From assembly GCF_001422815.1 (NCBI RefSeq), contig NZ_LMMP01000001.1, forward strand, positions 181,848 through 245,847: a stretch of DNA of 64,000 nt, in the 5' to 3' direction. Positions 28,301-38,548 of the stretch are shown piece by piece (position 1 is the stretch's first letter; every line of letters starts with the position of its first letter). The notes beneath the pieces are model-generated. The model was not told the origin of the DNA and made no database searches. It saw only the letters and a program-made list of their open reading frames with translations. A program made the position numbers and the translations under genes. The DNA comes from Methylobacterium sp. Leaf91. Its GTDB lineage: Bacteria; Pseudomonadota; Alphaproteobacteria; Rhizobiales; Beijerinckiaceae.

Positions 28301-29452
28301 CTATTCCCCGACCATTGCGAGGTCATCGCGGTGCACCATTTCAGAACGACCGGGATGAGTAAGCAATTCCGCGATCTCCCGACTCGGGCGACCGATGATC
28401 TGCGCAGCCTGTGCACTGTCATAGGCCACGAGGCCACGCCCCAGGGTGCGTCCCTGCACGTCCCGGATGATCACCGCGTCCCCGCGCCCGAAGCTGCCCG
28501 ACAATCCGGTGACGCCGACCGGCAGAAGGCTCGCGCCGCCCTGCAAGGCACGGGCCGCCCCGGCATCGACCACGAGGACGCCGCGCGGCTCCAATGACCC
28601 GGCGATCCAGGCCTTGCGGGCGGCGACGGGGTTCGAGCCGGACAGGAACCAGGTGCATCGCCCGCCCTGCAGGATGGTGCGCAGGGGGTTCTTCTCGCGG
28701 CCGTCGGCGATGACCATGTGGGTGCCGCCGCTGGCGGCGATCTTGCCCGCCTCGACCTTGGTGCGCATACCGCCGCGGGACAATTCCGAGGCCGGCCCGC
28801 CCGCCATGGCCTCGATCTCGGGCGTGATGCGCTCGACGAGGGGCAGGTGCCGCGCCTCCGGGTCGGTGGCGGGGGGGGCCGTGTAGAGCCCGTCGATATC
28901 GGAGAACAGCACCAGGACGTCGGCCCCGATCATGGTGGCGACGCGGGCGGCGAGACGGTCGTTGTCGCCGTAGCGGATCTCGCTGGTGGCGACCGTATCG
29001 TTCTCGTTGACCACCGGCACGGCCCGGACTTCGAGGAGCTTCAGCACCGTGGCGCGGGCATTGAGGTAGCGGCGACGCTCCTCGGTGTCCTGCGGCGTCA
29101 CCAGGATCTGGCCGGCGGCGATGCCGTGATGGCCGAGCGCCTCGGCCCAGTAGCGCGCCAGGGCGATCTGCCCCACGGCGGCGGCGGCCTGGCTCTCCTC
29201 CAGCCGGAGCGTGCCGGGCGCGTAGCCAAGCACCGTCCGCCCCAGGGCAATGGCGCCCGAAGAAACCACGAGGACATCCACGCCCCGCGCATGCAGATCG
29301 GCGATGTCCTCGGCGAGAGCCGCGAGCCAGGCATGGCGCAGGCGACCGCGCGCGCGGTCGACGAGAAGCGCCGAGCCGACCTTGATGACGACGCGGCGAA
29401 AATCCTGAAGGACGGGGATCTGGGACAAGGCGGTTTGAGCAGAAGAGGTCAT
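28301..29452 (-). CDS. proB: Glutamate 5-kinase
   Basis: First enzyme of proline synthesis, 383 aa. It has an amino acid kinase domain ([12 protein letters not shown] at the start, [30 protein letters not shown]) and a C-terminal PUA domain (from about residue 285), the full-length two-domain form. Proline feedback usually acts on the kinase domain. Its ATG overlaps, in an ATGA, the stop of the VapC-like remnant upstream. Confidence 0.95.
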   Translation of the reverse strand: MTSSAQTALSQIPVLQDFRRVVIKVGSALLVDRARGRLRHAWLAALAEDIADLHARGVDVLVVSSGAIALGRTVLGYAPGTLRLEESQAAAAVGQIALARYWAEALGHHGIAAGQILVTPQDTEERRRYLNARATVLKLLEVRAVPVVNENDTVATSEIRYGDNDRLAARVATMIGADVLVLFSDIDGLYTAPPATDPEARHLPLVERITPEIEAMAGGPASELSRGGMRTKVEAGKIAASGGTHMVIADGREKNPLRTILQGGRCTWFLSGSNPVAARKAWIAGSLEPRGVLVVDAGAARALQGGASLLPVGVTGLSGSFGRGDAVIIRDVQGRTLGRGLVAYDSAQAAQIIGRPSREIAELLTHPGRSEMVHRDDLAMVGE

Positions 29453-29544
29453 GGCACGGGGGTGTAGGCGAACGCGATATCCGTGTGAACGAAGTCCTCG
29501 CCCTTGAACAGCAGCGGCAGCGCATGGGTCGGGGCGATACCGAC
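29449..29544 (-). pseudogene. C-terminal remnant of a VapC-like PIN toxin gene
   Basis: Reading the minus strand in the frame that ends with TGA at 29449-29451 gives [22 protein letters not shown] and a short tail. The [14 protein letters not shown] string is the usual C-terminal end of VapC toxins of alphaproteobacteria. Upstream in this frame there is no PIN domain or catalytic Asp, so only about 30 codons survive. It lies beside the DUF6883/DUF4926 pair and ends exactly at the proB start. A chance match cannot be excluded without a search. Confidence 0.45.
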
Positions 29545-29552
29545 CCGTCGCC

Positions 29553-29915
29553 TCACGTTATCGGACTCGGCTTTCCGCGCGAGAGAGGAATGAGGGTAAC
29601 GAAAGCGGCGAATCCATCCTCCAGCATCCAGACGGTTCGGATCATGGGGTGGCGCCCATCCGGTGAAGTGATCGGCCCCTCGCACACGATCTTGGTGTCG
29701 CCTTGCGCAGTCGAGATCGTCCATGCATCCGGAGCGAGCAGAAGGTGATCGGCGAGCGAATCCTGCAGGACACGCGGCTCGCCAGCCTCGAAACCGAAGC
29801 GGAACAGAAATCTCGCCTTCGGGCCGCCGCGCGGATGATCGATATTGAGACAGTAGCAAGTCACCTTGTCCTCGCTGATCGTCAGACCACGGATCGAAGG
29901 TAGATCTCGGCTCAA
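29553..29915 (-). CDS. DUF6883-like protein
   Basis: A 120-aa soluble protein with no membrane segment. The segments [31 protein letters not shown] and [20 protein letters not shown] match the pattern of DUF6883: a CLNPEHPRG.HKAR-like start and a R.aW.v..g...P.lvT end. Function is unknown for the family, which tends to occur with small partner genes. Its start overlaps the DUF4926 stop by four bases, so the two are coupled and probably work together. The pair interrupts the usual obgE-proB order. Confidence 0.65.
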   Translation of the reverse strand: MSRDLPSIRGLTISEDKVTCYCLNIDHPRGGPKARFLFRFGFEAGEPRVLQDSLADHLLLAPDAWTISTAQGDTKIVCEGPITSPDGRHPMIRTVWMLEDGFAAFVTLIPLSRGKPSPIT

Positions 29916-30163
29916 GAGGCGCTACGCCGCGTGCGGGTCAACGCCCCGGCATGCACCGTCGCCACTGCTCCCTCGGGGAGCGCGAACTCGACTTCAAACG
30001 CTTCGCCGTCACGCCAGACGCCGACAATCGTCCCTGCCGTACCGACTGGAATCGTCACACCGTCATCGGTCGTCACATCCGCAAGCAGGGTCACGTCGTC
30101 CAAATCCCGGAGCGCGGCTCCCGGATCGTCTTTCCTCAGCAGATAAAGGACTTCGATAGACAT
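29912..30163 (-). CDS. DUF4926-like small protein
   Basis: An 83-aa protein: a short N-terminal helix, DDVTLLADV, GTAGTIVGVW and FEVEFALPEGAV, matching the small beta-barrel pattern of DUF4926 (two GTV/VEF strands). The family has no assigned function. It overlaps the downstream DUF6883-like gene in an ATGA and starts 43 bases after obgE ends. By arrangement the pair could be a toxin-immunity or antitoxin-like module; nothing in the sequence proves it. Confidence 0.65.
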   Translation of the reverse strand: MSIEVLYLLRKDDPGAALRDLDDVTLLADVTTDDGVTIPVGTAGTIVGVWRDGEAFEVEFALPEGAVATVHAGALTRTRRSAS

Positions 30164-30206
30164 CGAAGCACTCTATCGCGAGTCGCGCGGCAGACAAAAC
30201 GCTCGT

Positions 30207-31812
<1,606 letters not shown>

Positions 31813-31869
31813 CGCGGGTCCGCTCCCGAGCGCCAGACTTCCGGGCGGGACCGATCGTCGAGACGACGA

Positions 31870-31897
31870 AAGGGAGGATGGCGCGCCATCCTCCCTT
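31870..31897 (-). terminator. Perfect 28-bp palindrome downstream of rpmA
   Basis: AAGGGAGGATGGCG is followed at once by its exact reverse complement, giving a 14-bp stem with no unpaired loop bases beyond those at the turn. Downstream of the stem on the minus strand lies TTTCG. It is placed after rpmA and before the hypothetical gene, so it could end or weaken the rplU-rpmA transcript. A protein-binding site is the alternative. Confidence 0.5.
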
Positions 31898-31964
31898 CGC
31901 TGTCGGACGATCGTCGCGCGGCTTGCCTAGGAAGGCACGCCGCTCCGCCGTGGGAGACCGTGGA

Positions 31965-32231
31965 TTACTCCGCGGCTTCCTGATGCGGCACGACGGTGAC
32001 GAAGGCGCGGCCGCGCTTCGTCAGGAACAGCACGCGGCCATCCGCCTTGGCGAAGAGGGTGTGGTCCGTGCCGATGCCGACATTGACGCCGGGGTGGAAC
32101 TTGGTGCCGCGCTGACGGACGATGATGTTGCCGGCGATGACGGCTTCGGCACCGAACTTCTTCACGCCGAGGCGCTGGCCGGCCGAATCGCGGCCGTTGC
32201 GGGACGAACCGCCTGCTTTTTTATGGGCCAT
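31965..32231 (-). CDS. rpmA: 50S ribosomal protein L27
   Basis: An 88-aa L27 with the conserved start [31 protein letters not shown] and the C-terminal basic strand. There is no extra N-terminal peptide of the Firmicutes type. It lies 35 bases after rplU, in the standard pair. Confidence 0.97.
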   Translation of the reverse strand: MAHKKAGGSSRNGRDSAGQRLGVKKFGAEAVIAGNIIVRQRGTKFHPGVNVGIGTDHTLFAKADGRVLFLTKRGRAFVTVVPHQEAAE

Positions 32232-32266
32232 GGTGGCTTAAACTCCGAAATGTCTCGATCAGAACG

Positions 32267-32581
32267 TCAGGCGCTGATGCCGGTGATGCGCACCACGGTG
32301 TGGTGCTGGCGATGACCGCGCTTGCGGCGCGAGTTCTGACGGCGGCGCTTCTTGAAGGCGATGACCTTGGCGTCGCGGCCGTGGCTGACGATCTCGCCGG
32401 CGACGCTGATGCCCGACAGGAGCGGAGCGCCGACCTGGGTGGCGCCCGCGCCGTCCGTGAACAGCAGGACTTCGCCGAAGGTCACGGCGGAACCGGGCTC
32501 GCCCTCGACGGTGGCGATCGTGATGGTGTCGTTGGCGGCAACGCGATACTGCTTGCCGCCCGTCTTGATGACTGCGAACAT
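32267..32581 (-). CDS. rplU: 50S ribosomal protein L21
   Basis: A 104-aa L21 (MFAVIKTGGKQYRVAAND at the start; FKKRRRQNSRRKRGHRQ basic loop; VRITGI end). It is the first gene of the conserved minus-strand string. A good vegetative promoter lies about 145-170 bases upstream, leaving a leader of roughly 135 bases. Confidence 0.97.
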   Translation of the reverse strand: MFAVIKTGGKQYRVAANDTITIATVEGEPGSAVTFGEVLLFTDGAGATQVGAPLLSGISVAGEIVSHGRDAKVIAFKKRRRQNSRRKRGHRQHHTVVRITGISA

Positions 32582-32724
32582 CGTTCTCTCTTCGTGTTCT
32601 CTGCCGGCCTCCAGCTTAGCGAGCCTGGACCGTCTTCTTGTTCAGGTCATCCGCGACACCGATCGAGCGATGCTGCGAACGCGAAACGCGCGGACTTCGT
32701 CGAGGAAGCCGCGCGAGCGTCGGT

Positions 32725-32753
32725 GGATAAGCGTGGACGGGGTGATTTGTCAA
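32725..32753 (-). promoter_or_regulatory. Predicted sigma-70 promoter for rplU-rpmA
   Basis: On the minus strand, TTGACA (32753-32748) is followed after exactly 17 bases by TTATCC (32730-32725). The -35 box is a perfect match and the -10 box is moderate. It faces rplU with no gene between. I give higher weight to it because vegetative promoters this close to consensus are uncommon in this GC-rich window. Confidence 0.65.
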
Positions 32754-32775
32754 TGCAACGATGCCGGAGCGCCGC

Positions 32776-33291
32776 TCACCCCGGCTCGACTCCGGTGTCG
32801 TCCCGTTCCGCGAGCACGGCTTCCACGATGGAGGGATGGCGCGCGATGATGGCGAGCAGGATGCGTGCGGAGGCGTCGGGCCGGTTGCGGCCCTGGTCCC
32901 AGTTCTGCACCGTATCGAGCTCGAATCCGAATGCCGTCGCGAAATCCGCCTGGGACAGGTTCATCCGCGTCCGGATCTCCTTGGGACTGACCTCCGGAAT
33001 TCGCAACTCGACGGCCTGGATTCCGAGTTCGGAGAATCGCGCCACGAGAGCGCCGGCATCCTCGCTCCACACCTGAGCGGCGACCGTATCGCCCGCGGCG
33101 ATCCGCTGAAGGAACGCATGTGCCCGCTTGAGGGACACGCCCTGCGAGACCAGGAGGCGCGCTACATCGACCGGCCGGTCGATCTCAGCGTTCATGCGCA
33201 GCCGCAGACGAATGGGGGTACCGAAACGGGCGCTGGATGCGGCCTTTGGTATGCCCCGTCGTGCGAGTGCTTCCTTCAACGACAAGGCCAT
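32776..33291 (-). CDS. XRE-family helix-turn-helix protein (HigA-like)
   Basis: A 171-aa predicted DNA-binding protein. The C-terminal HTH is RTRMNLSQADFATAFGFELDTVQNWDQGRNRP (given here by ends: Arg108 region to Pro139 region), the pattern of XRE/HigA-type regulators. The N-terminal half (VSLKRAHAFLQRIAAGDTVAAQV) resembles the short helix-strand module seen in antitoxin-like HTH proteins. No toxin gene is beside it, so it is an orphan. It ends just upstream of the rplU promoter, and whether it acts there is unknown. Confidence 0.75.
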   Translation of the reverse strand: MALSLKEALARRGIPKAASSARFGTPIRLRLRMNAEIDRPVDVARLLVSQGVSLKRAHAFLQRIAAGDTVAAQVWSEDAGALVARFSELGIQAVELRIPEVSPKEIRTRMNLSQADFATAFGFELDTVQNWDQGRNRPDASARILLAIIARHPSIVEAVLAERDDTGVEPG

Positions 33292-33319
33292 CGGATAACG
33301 AGCCGCTCTTTCCGAATAG

Positions 33320-34840
33320 TCACCGCTTCATCAACCCGCCCAGCACGTTCCGCAGGATCGCGTTGCCCACCTGGGTGCCCACCGTCCGCGCCATCGAGCG
33401 GGCGGCGTTGCCGATGACCTGTTCGGCGAGCCCCTGCGGCGGGCGGCGGCCTCCCTTCGCGGCGGGTTTGGAGCCGAGGACTCCGCCGAGCAGATCGCCG
33501 AGCATGCCGCTCAGGCCGCCTTCCGATTGCTGCGCCGCCTCAGCGGGAGCGGAATCCAGCCGCTTGCGAGCGGCGAGGATCTCGTAGGCGCTCTCATTGT
33601 CCACCGCCTCGTCGTATTTGCCGCGCAGCGGGCTTTTCGCGATCAGCTCGGCGCGCTCGGCCGGGCTCAGTGGCCCGACCCGGCCCTGCGGCGGGGCGAT
33701 GAGGGCGCGCTCCACCATTGAGGGCGTGCCCTTGGCCTCCAGAAAGCTCACCAGGGCCTCGCCGACGGCGAGTTCGGTGATGGCGGAGGCGACGTCGAAA
33801 CCGGGATTCTGCCGGAACGTGTCGGCGGCGGCCTTCACCGCCCGTTGGTCGCGGGGCGTGAAAGCGCGCAAAGCGTGCTGGACTCGGTTGCCGAGCTGGC
33901 CGAGCACCGATTCCGGCAGGTCGAGGGGGTTCTGAGTCACGAAATAGACGCCGACGCCCTTGGAGCGGATCAGCCGGACCACCTGCTCGACGGCATCGAG
34001 AAGGGCCTTGGGCGCATCGTCGAACAGGAGATGCGCCTCATCGAAGAAGAAGACCAGCTTGGGCTTGTCGAGGTCGCCCACCTCCGGCAGCTGCTCGAAC
34101 AGTTCCGACAGCATCCAGAGCAGGAACGAGGCGTAGAGGCGCGGTCGCTGCATCAGCTTGTCGGCGGCCAGGATGTTTATGATGCCGCGCCCGTCGCGGT
34201 CCCGCTTCATGAAATCGTTGAGGTCGAGCGCCGGCTCGCCGAAGAACTGGTCCGCGCCCTGGTTCTCCAGCATCAGCAATTGCCGCTGGATCGCCCCGAC
34301 GGAGGCGGCCGAGACGTTGCCGTATTGGCCCGAGATCTCCTTGAGGTTCTCGGTGCAGTAGAGCAGCAGCGCGCGCAGGTCCTTCAGGTCGAGGACCGGC
34401 CATTGGTTGTCGTCCGCGACGCGGAAGGCGATGTTGAGCACGCCTTCCTGCGTATCGTTGAGTTCGAGCAGCCGGGCCAGCAGCAGCGGCCCCATCTCGA
34501 TCACCGTGCAGCGGATCGGGTGCCCTTGCGTCCCGAACAGGTCCCAGAACACGGTGGGGAAACGGTCGGGCTCGTAGGCGATCCCGAGTTCCTCCGCGCG
34601 CTTGACGAAGACCGGTTTCGATTCGCCCGCCGCCGCCAGCCCCGAGAGGTCGCCCTTGATGTCGGCGGCGAAGACCGGGACGCCGGCATTGGAGAACCCT
34701 TCGGCCAGGACCTGGAGCGTCACCGTCTTGCCGGTACCGGTGGCCCCGGCCACGAGGCCGTGGCGGTTGGCGAGCCTGAGCGTGAGGGCTTCCGGCTTGG
34801 TGCCGCTTTTGCCAACGAGGAGGGTGCCGTCGCTCTGCAT
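33320..34840 (-). CDS. HerA-like helicase/ATPase (DUF853 family)
   Basis: A 506-aa cytoplasmic ATPase of the HerA/DUF853 family. Walker A is GATGTGKTVTLQ (about residues 32-43), Walker B LVFFFDEAHLLF (about 261-272), followed by sensor-like FVTQNPLDLPESVLGQLGNR. The C-terminal tail has low-complexity Gly/Leu stretches. Family members are thought to move or remodel DNA, but no role is established. It is a single gene; no nuclease (NurA-like) or Sir2 partner is adjacent, so a defence role is not supported here. Confidence 0.85.
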   Translation of the reverse strand: MQSDGTLLVGKSGTKPEALTLRLANRHGLVAGATGTGKTVTLQVLAEGFSNAGVPVFAADIKGDLSGLAAAGESKPVFVKRAEELGIAYEPDRFPTVFWDLFGTQGHPIRCTVIEMGPLLLARLLELNDTQEGVLNIAFRVADDNQWPVLDLKDLRALLLYCTENLKEISGQYGNVSAASVGAIQRQLLMLENQGADQFFGEPALDLNDFMKRDRDGRGIINILAADKLMQRPRLYASFLLWMLSELFEQLPEVGDLDKPKLVFFFDEAHLLFDDAPKALLDAVEQVVRLIRSKGVGVYFVTQNPLDLPESVLGQLGNRVQHALRAFTPRDQRAVKAAADTFRQNPGFDVASAITELAVGEALVSFLEAKGTPSMVERALIAPPQGRVGPLSPAERAELIAKSPLRGKYDEAVDNESAYEILAARKRLDSAPAEAAQQSEGGLSGMLGDLLGGVLGSKPAAKGGRRPPQGLAEQVIGNAARSMARTVGTQVGNAILRNVLGGLMKR

Positions 34841-34999
34841 GGTCGCCTGATCCCATCGCCTCGCGTCGCGCCCAGCGCTGCGACCCCGCGGTTATGACGC
34901 CCGGGGGACGCATTTTCCAGCAGCACCGCACCCGGCGCTTGATTTCATCGCGGACAGGCCAGATGGACTACGCACACTCATGCGTTGGAGCATCGTTAC

Positions 35000-35386
35000 A
35001 TGGAAGAGTTGATCGCCCGCGTCACCACCAAGACCGGGCTCGACGCCGCGACGGCCCAGACGGCCATCGGCCACATCCTCGCCTTCCTGCAGAAGGAAGG
35101 CCCGGCCACCGAGGTCGCCCAGCTCTTCGCGGCGATGCCCGGTGCGGATGCGGCGGCGGCCCAGGCGAACGAGGGCGAGGGCGGCGGCGGCCTTATGGGC
35201 ATGCTCGGCGGCATGATGGGCGGGGGCGTGATGGCCCTCGGCCAGAAGCTGATGGCGGCCGGCGTACCCATGGGGCAGATGCAGCCCCTCGGCCGCGAAC
35301 TCTTCGCCTTCGGCCGCGAGAAGGCCGGCGAGGACGTGATGGGGCCGATCGTCGGTTCGATCCCCGGCCTGAACCAGTTCGTCTGA
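35000..35386 (+). CDS. DUF2267-like protein
   Basis: A 128-aa protein with the DUF2267-type helical start (MEELIARVTTKTGLDAATAQ, AIGHILAFLQKEGP) and a Gly/Met-rich middle (GGGLMGMLGGMMGGGVMALG). It is soluble or peripherally membrane associated, of unknown function. The ATG at 35000 has TGGAG upstream; a TTG 15 bases earlier is the other choice. It is divergent from the HerA-like gene with 159 bases between starts. Confidence 0.65.
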   Translation: MEELIARVTTKTGLDAATAQTAIGHILAFLQKEGPATEVAQLFAAMPGADAAAAQANEGEGGGGLMGMLGGMMGGGVMALGQKLMAAGVPMGQMQPLGRELFAFGREKAGEDVMGPIVGSIPGLNQFV

Positions 35387-35401
35387 GATCGGTTCGGCTG
35401 G

Positions 35402-35435
35402 CCTCTCTTCCCCGGTGCCTGAGCCGGAGAAGAGG
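35402..35435 (+). terminator. Possible terminator after the DUF2267-like gene
   Basis: CCTCTCTTCCCCGG and CCGGAGAAGAGG form an imperfect hairpin shortly after the stop codon. No clear U tract follows. Confidence 0.35.
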
Positions 35436-35633
35436 AGAATGGGAAAGGTTCGGCGGCTACCCATGGAAGGGTCGCCGGCGAACCATTTCGGCGCGACACT
35501 AACCGTCTCTGGATTCACGCAAAAGCCTGTCATAAAAGCGTTCGGGCTTCGTGGTGATGTGACCTCGCGGATATGAGGCTCCGGCGCTCCATCGGGAGCC
35601 GGCCTCGCGGGTCCGACAGAGCGGAATGGACTG

Positions 35634-36689
35634 ATGGTCCCGAACTTCGCACGCGATGCCTCCACGGCGTGGCTCAATGGCTGGGAGGCGCGTGTCCATG
35701 CTCCCATCGCCCGGTTCAAGCAGAAACGCCTTGAGGCGGGGCATGCGGGTTTCGCGGGCATTCCGGGACTTTCCGGCCTTCCCGGCTTCGGCGCCAGGGC
35801 GCTGGTTCCCCCCGGTGCGACGCCGATCCGGTTCAAGCCGCGCCTGAAGAAGCCCCTCGCCGCACCGGGGCTCGACCCGGTCCTCGGCCGCATCGGCGAT
35901 CTCGAAGTCCGCCTCGCCACCACCGTTTCCGAGATCCGCCGCGCCCAGCGCCTGCGCTACCAGGTGTTCTACCAGGAGATGTCGGCGGTGGCCTCCGGCA
36001 TGTCGCTGCTGTCCCGGCGGGACATCGACGATTACGACACGGTCTGCGACCACCTGCTGGTGATCGACCATGCGGCGACGGAGGCGAAACCCTTCCGGCG
36101 CCCGAGGCCGAAGGTGGTGGGCACCTACCGCCTGCTGCGCCAGGACGCCGCCGACCGCAATTTCGGCTTCTACACCGCCGGCGAATACGACATCGCACCG
36201 CTGCTGGCGGCCCATCCCGGCAAGCGCTTCCTCGAGCTCGGCCGCTCCTGCGTGCTCAAACCCTACCGGACCAAGCGCACGGTGGAGCTGCTCTGGGCCG
36301 GGATCTGGGCCTATGTCCAGCACCACCGCATCGACGCGATGCTGGGCTGCGCCAGCCTGGAGGGGACCGACCCGGACAGGCTCGCCCTGGCGCTCAGCTT
36401 CCTCCACCACCATGCCCGCGCCCCCGAGCCCTGGTGCGCCAGGGCGCTGCCCGGTCGCCATGTCGCCATGGACAGACTGCCGCGCGAGGTGGTGGACCCG
36501 AAGGCCGCGCTCCAATCCCTGCCGCCACTGATCAAGGGCTACCTGCGGGTGGGGGCCACCTTCGGCGACGGCGCGGTGATCGACCACCAGTTCGGCACCA
36601 CGGACGTGTTCGTCGTCCTGCCGGTCTCGGCCATCGCCGCCCGCTATATCGGCCATTTCGGCCCGGCCGCGAACAAGCGCGCGGCCTGA
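35634..36689 (+). CDS. olsB: L-ornithine N(alpha)-acyltransferase (OlsB-like)
   Basis: A 351-aa GNAT-type acyltransferase of the OlsB/hemolysin-like group, which joins a 3-hydroxyacyl chain from ACP to ornithine, the first step of ornithine-lipid synthesis. Family segments are RRAQRLRYQVFYQEM, DHLLVID, VVGTYRLLRQDAA, FLELGRSCVLKPYR and LGCASLEGTDP. A basic, Pro-rich N-terminal extension of about 85 residues precedes the domain. No olsA lies beside it. It is convergent with the GGDEF-EAL gene. Confidence 0.85.
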   Translation: MVPNFARDASTAWLNGWEARVHAPIARFKQKRLEAGHAGFAGIPGLSGLPGFGARALVPPGATPIRFKPRLKKPLAAPGLDPVLGRIGDLEVRLATTVSEIRRAQRLRYQVFYQEMSAVASGMSLLSRRDIDDYDTVCDHLLVIDHAATEAKPFRRPRPKVVGTYRLLRQDAADRNFGFYTAGEYDIAPLLAAHPGKRFLELGRSCVLKPYRTKRTVELLWAGIWAYVQHHRIDAMLGCASLEGTDPDRLALALSFLHHHARAPEPWCARALPGRHVAMDRLPREVVDPKAALQSLPPLIKGYLRVGATFGDGAVIDHQFGTTDVFVVLPVSAIAARYIGHFGPAANKRAA

Positions 36690-36691
36690 GC

Positions 36692-36723
36692 CCCCCGGTA
36701 GGTTTACATCGCAGAACCGGGGG
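36692..36723. terminator. Hairpin between convergent olsB and GGDEF-EAL genes
   Basis: CCCCCGGT (36692-36699) pairs perfectly with ACCGGGGG (36716-36723) over a 16-base loop. It occupies the 53-base convergent gap, so a bidirectional terminator is plausible although U tracts are absent. Confidence 0.4.
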
Positions 36724-36742
36724 ACACTTCTGCGAAACCTGG

Positions 36743-38548
36743 TTAGGCCGCCGCGCTCACGCGGCGGGATTTCAGGTAGGCCGCGACCTCGTTGGCGGGG
36801 AGCGGCCGGCTGAACAGGAAACCCTGCACCTCGTCGCAGCCCTCGCTCCTGACGAGTTCGAGCTGCTCGGTCGTCTCGACGCCCTCGGCCACGATCCCCA
36901 TGCCGAGCCGCTCGCCGAGGCCGACCACCGCGCGCACGATGGCCGCCGCGTCCGGCTCCGCGATATCCTTGATGAAGGCGCGGTCGATCTTGATCTTGTC
37001 GAAGGGAAACCGACGGAGATAGCTCAGCGACGAGTATCCGGTGCCGAAATCGTCCAGGGCGATCTTGACGCCCAGTCCCCGCAGGCGGTGCAACGTCGCC
37101 ACGACGCCCTCCGGGTCCCGCATCAGCGCGCTCTCGGTCACTTCGAGTTTGAGCCGATCCGTCGACAGGCTCGCCCCGTCGAGGGCGCTCGACACCGAGC
37201 GCTCGAGGTCGTGCTGGAACTGCACCGTCGAGACGTTGACGGCGACGCGGATCTCGTCCGGCCACGTCATCGCCTCGCGGCACGCCTCCGCCAGGGCCCA
37301 GGCGCCGAGCGACATGATCAATCCCGTCTCTTCGGCCACCGGAATGAATTCGCCGGGCGAGATGAGCCCCCGCTCGGGGTGATGCCAGCGCATCAAAGCC
37401 TCGAAGCTCGTGACCCTGTCGGTCACGAGGTCGATGACCGGCTGATAGACGAGGAAGAAGTCGCCCCGCCGGATCGCCTCCTTCATGTCGAAGGCGAGAA
37501 GGTGCCGCGAGGAATGGCGCGCGGCCAAGGCGGGCTCGAACAGCCGATAGGTATCGCGCCCGATCGTTTTGGCCTCGTAGAGCGCGATATCCGCCCGCCG
37601 GAGCAGGTCGTCGACGGTAATGGCCTCACTCGGCATCATCGCGGCGCCGATGCCGACACCGATCTCGACCACCATGCCGTCGATCTCAATGGGTGCGCCG
37701 AGAACCGCGATCACGTGCTGGGCAATCGCATCGGCCTCGTGCGGACCGCCGAGCCCTTCGAGCACGAGCGCGAATTCGTCGCCCCCGAGCCGGGCCACGG
37801 TACCACCGGAGCCAACGGCTTCGAGCAGGCGATCGGCGACGATGCGGAGGAGACGGTCGCCGCCGCTATGGCCCAGCGTGTCGTTGACCGCCTTGAAGCC
37901 ATCGAGATCGCAGGTGAGGACCGCGACGGTGGAGCGGCCCTCGCGGGGGCGCATCACGGCCCGGTCGAGACGGTGGCGAAGCAGGCGGCGGTTCGGCAGG
38001 CCCGTCAGGTCGTCATGCAGGGCCAGATACTCGGCCCGCGCCTCGGCTTCGTGGCGATGGGTGATGTCGATCTGGGTTCCAACCGCACGCAGGGCCCGGC
38101 CGGTGCGGTCACGCTCCACGACGCGACCGCGGGTCAGGACCCAGAACGACGTGCCGTCGCGGCAGACCACGCGATGCTCGCACTCGCAGGTGGAGGTGAG
38201 GCCTCTGACATGCTCGGCCATGGCGAGGGTCAGGCGCTCACGATCCCCCGCATGGACGATGTGATCCATCGGTTGGCGGGCCTCGATGGCATCGACGGCG
38301 TAACCCAGCCGCGCCAACCAGCGTTCGGACATCCAGATCGTCCCGTTGGCGAGGTTCGAATCCCAGATCCCCTCCACGCCGCTATCGAGCGCGAGCGCGA
38401 GACGCTCCTCGCCCAGCCGCCTTCTCCCCTCGCTCGCGCGCAAGGCCCGCACGGATCTCAACCAGCCTTTCAGGACGATGCGAGGGCCGGACCGTCCCGC
38501 ATCCGCGCCGCAGAAGGCACGGCCGGGGAAATGAGTCCGGCGAGACAT
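36743..38548 (-). CDS. PAS-GGDEF-EAL cyclic-di-GMP signalling protein
   Basis: A 601-aa cytoplasmic protein from the start used here. Order: a PAS domain (about residues 50-165), GGDEF (motif RLGGDEF, GGDEF at 255-259) and EAL (motif FEALMRW, EAL at 383-385; also DDFGTGYSS and ETTEQ further on). Both catalytic motifs are intact, so it may make or degrade cyclic-di-GMP. The start is not settled: the frame is open to 38863 with ATGs at 38548, 38602, 38653 and 38665. I took 38548, since a 17-bp tandem repeat at 38673-38723 (not a multiple of three) argues that the region beyond is non-coding. Confidence 0.88.
   Translation of the reverse strand: MSRRTHFPGRAFCGADAGRSGPRIVLKGWLRSVRALRASEGRRRLGEERLALALDSGVEGIWDSNLANGTIWMSERWLARLGYAVDAIEARQPMDHIVHAGDRERLTLAMAEHVRGLTSTCECEHRVVCRDGTSFWVLTRGRVVERDRTGRALRAVGTQIDITHRHEAEARAEYLALHDDLTGLPNRRLLRHRLDRAVMRPREGRSTVAVLTCDLDGFKAVNDTLGHSGGDRLLRIVADRLLEAVGSGGTVARLGGDEFALVLEGLGGPHEADAIAQHVIAVLGAPIEIDGMVVEIGVGIGAAMMPSEAITVDDLLRRADIALYEAKTIGRDTYRLFEPALAARHSSRHLLAFDMKEAIRRGDFFLVYQPVIDLVTDRVTSFEALMRWHHPERGLISPGEFIPVAEETGLIMSLGAWALAEACREAMTWPDEIRVAVNVSTVQFQHDLERSVSSALDGASLSTDRLKLEVTESALMRDPEGVVATLHRLRGLGVKIALDDFGTGYSSLSYLRRFPFDKIKIDRAFIKDIAEPDAAAIVRAVVGLGERLGMGIVAEGVETTEQLELVRSEGCDEVQGFLFSRPLPANEVAAYLKSRRVSAAA

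Noticed and set aside
32776..33291. HigA-type antitoxin of a toxin-antitoxin pair
   Set aside because: No small toxin-sized gene lies on either side; the neighbours are rplU and the HerA-like ATPase, so it is kept as an orphan regulator.
33320..34840. HerA-like ATPase as part of an anti-phage defence pair
   Set aside because: No NurA nuclease, Sir2 or other effector gene is adjacent; DUF853 proteins are common single chromosomal genes.
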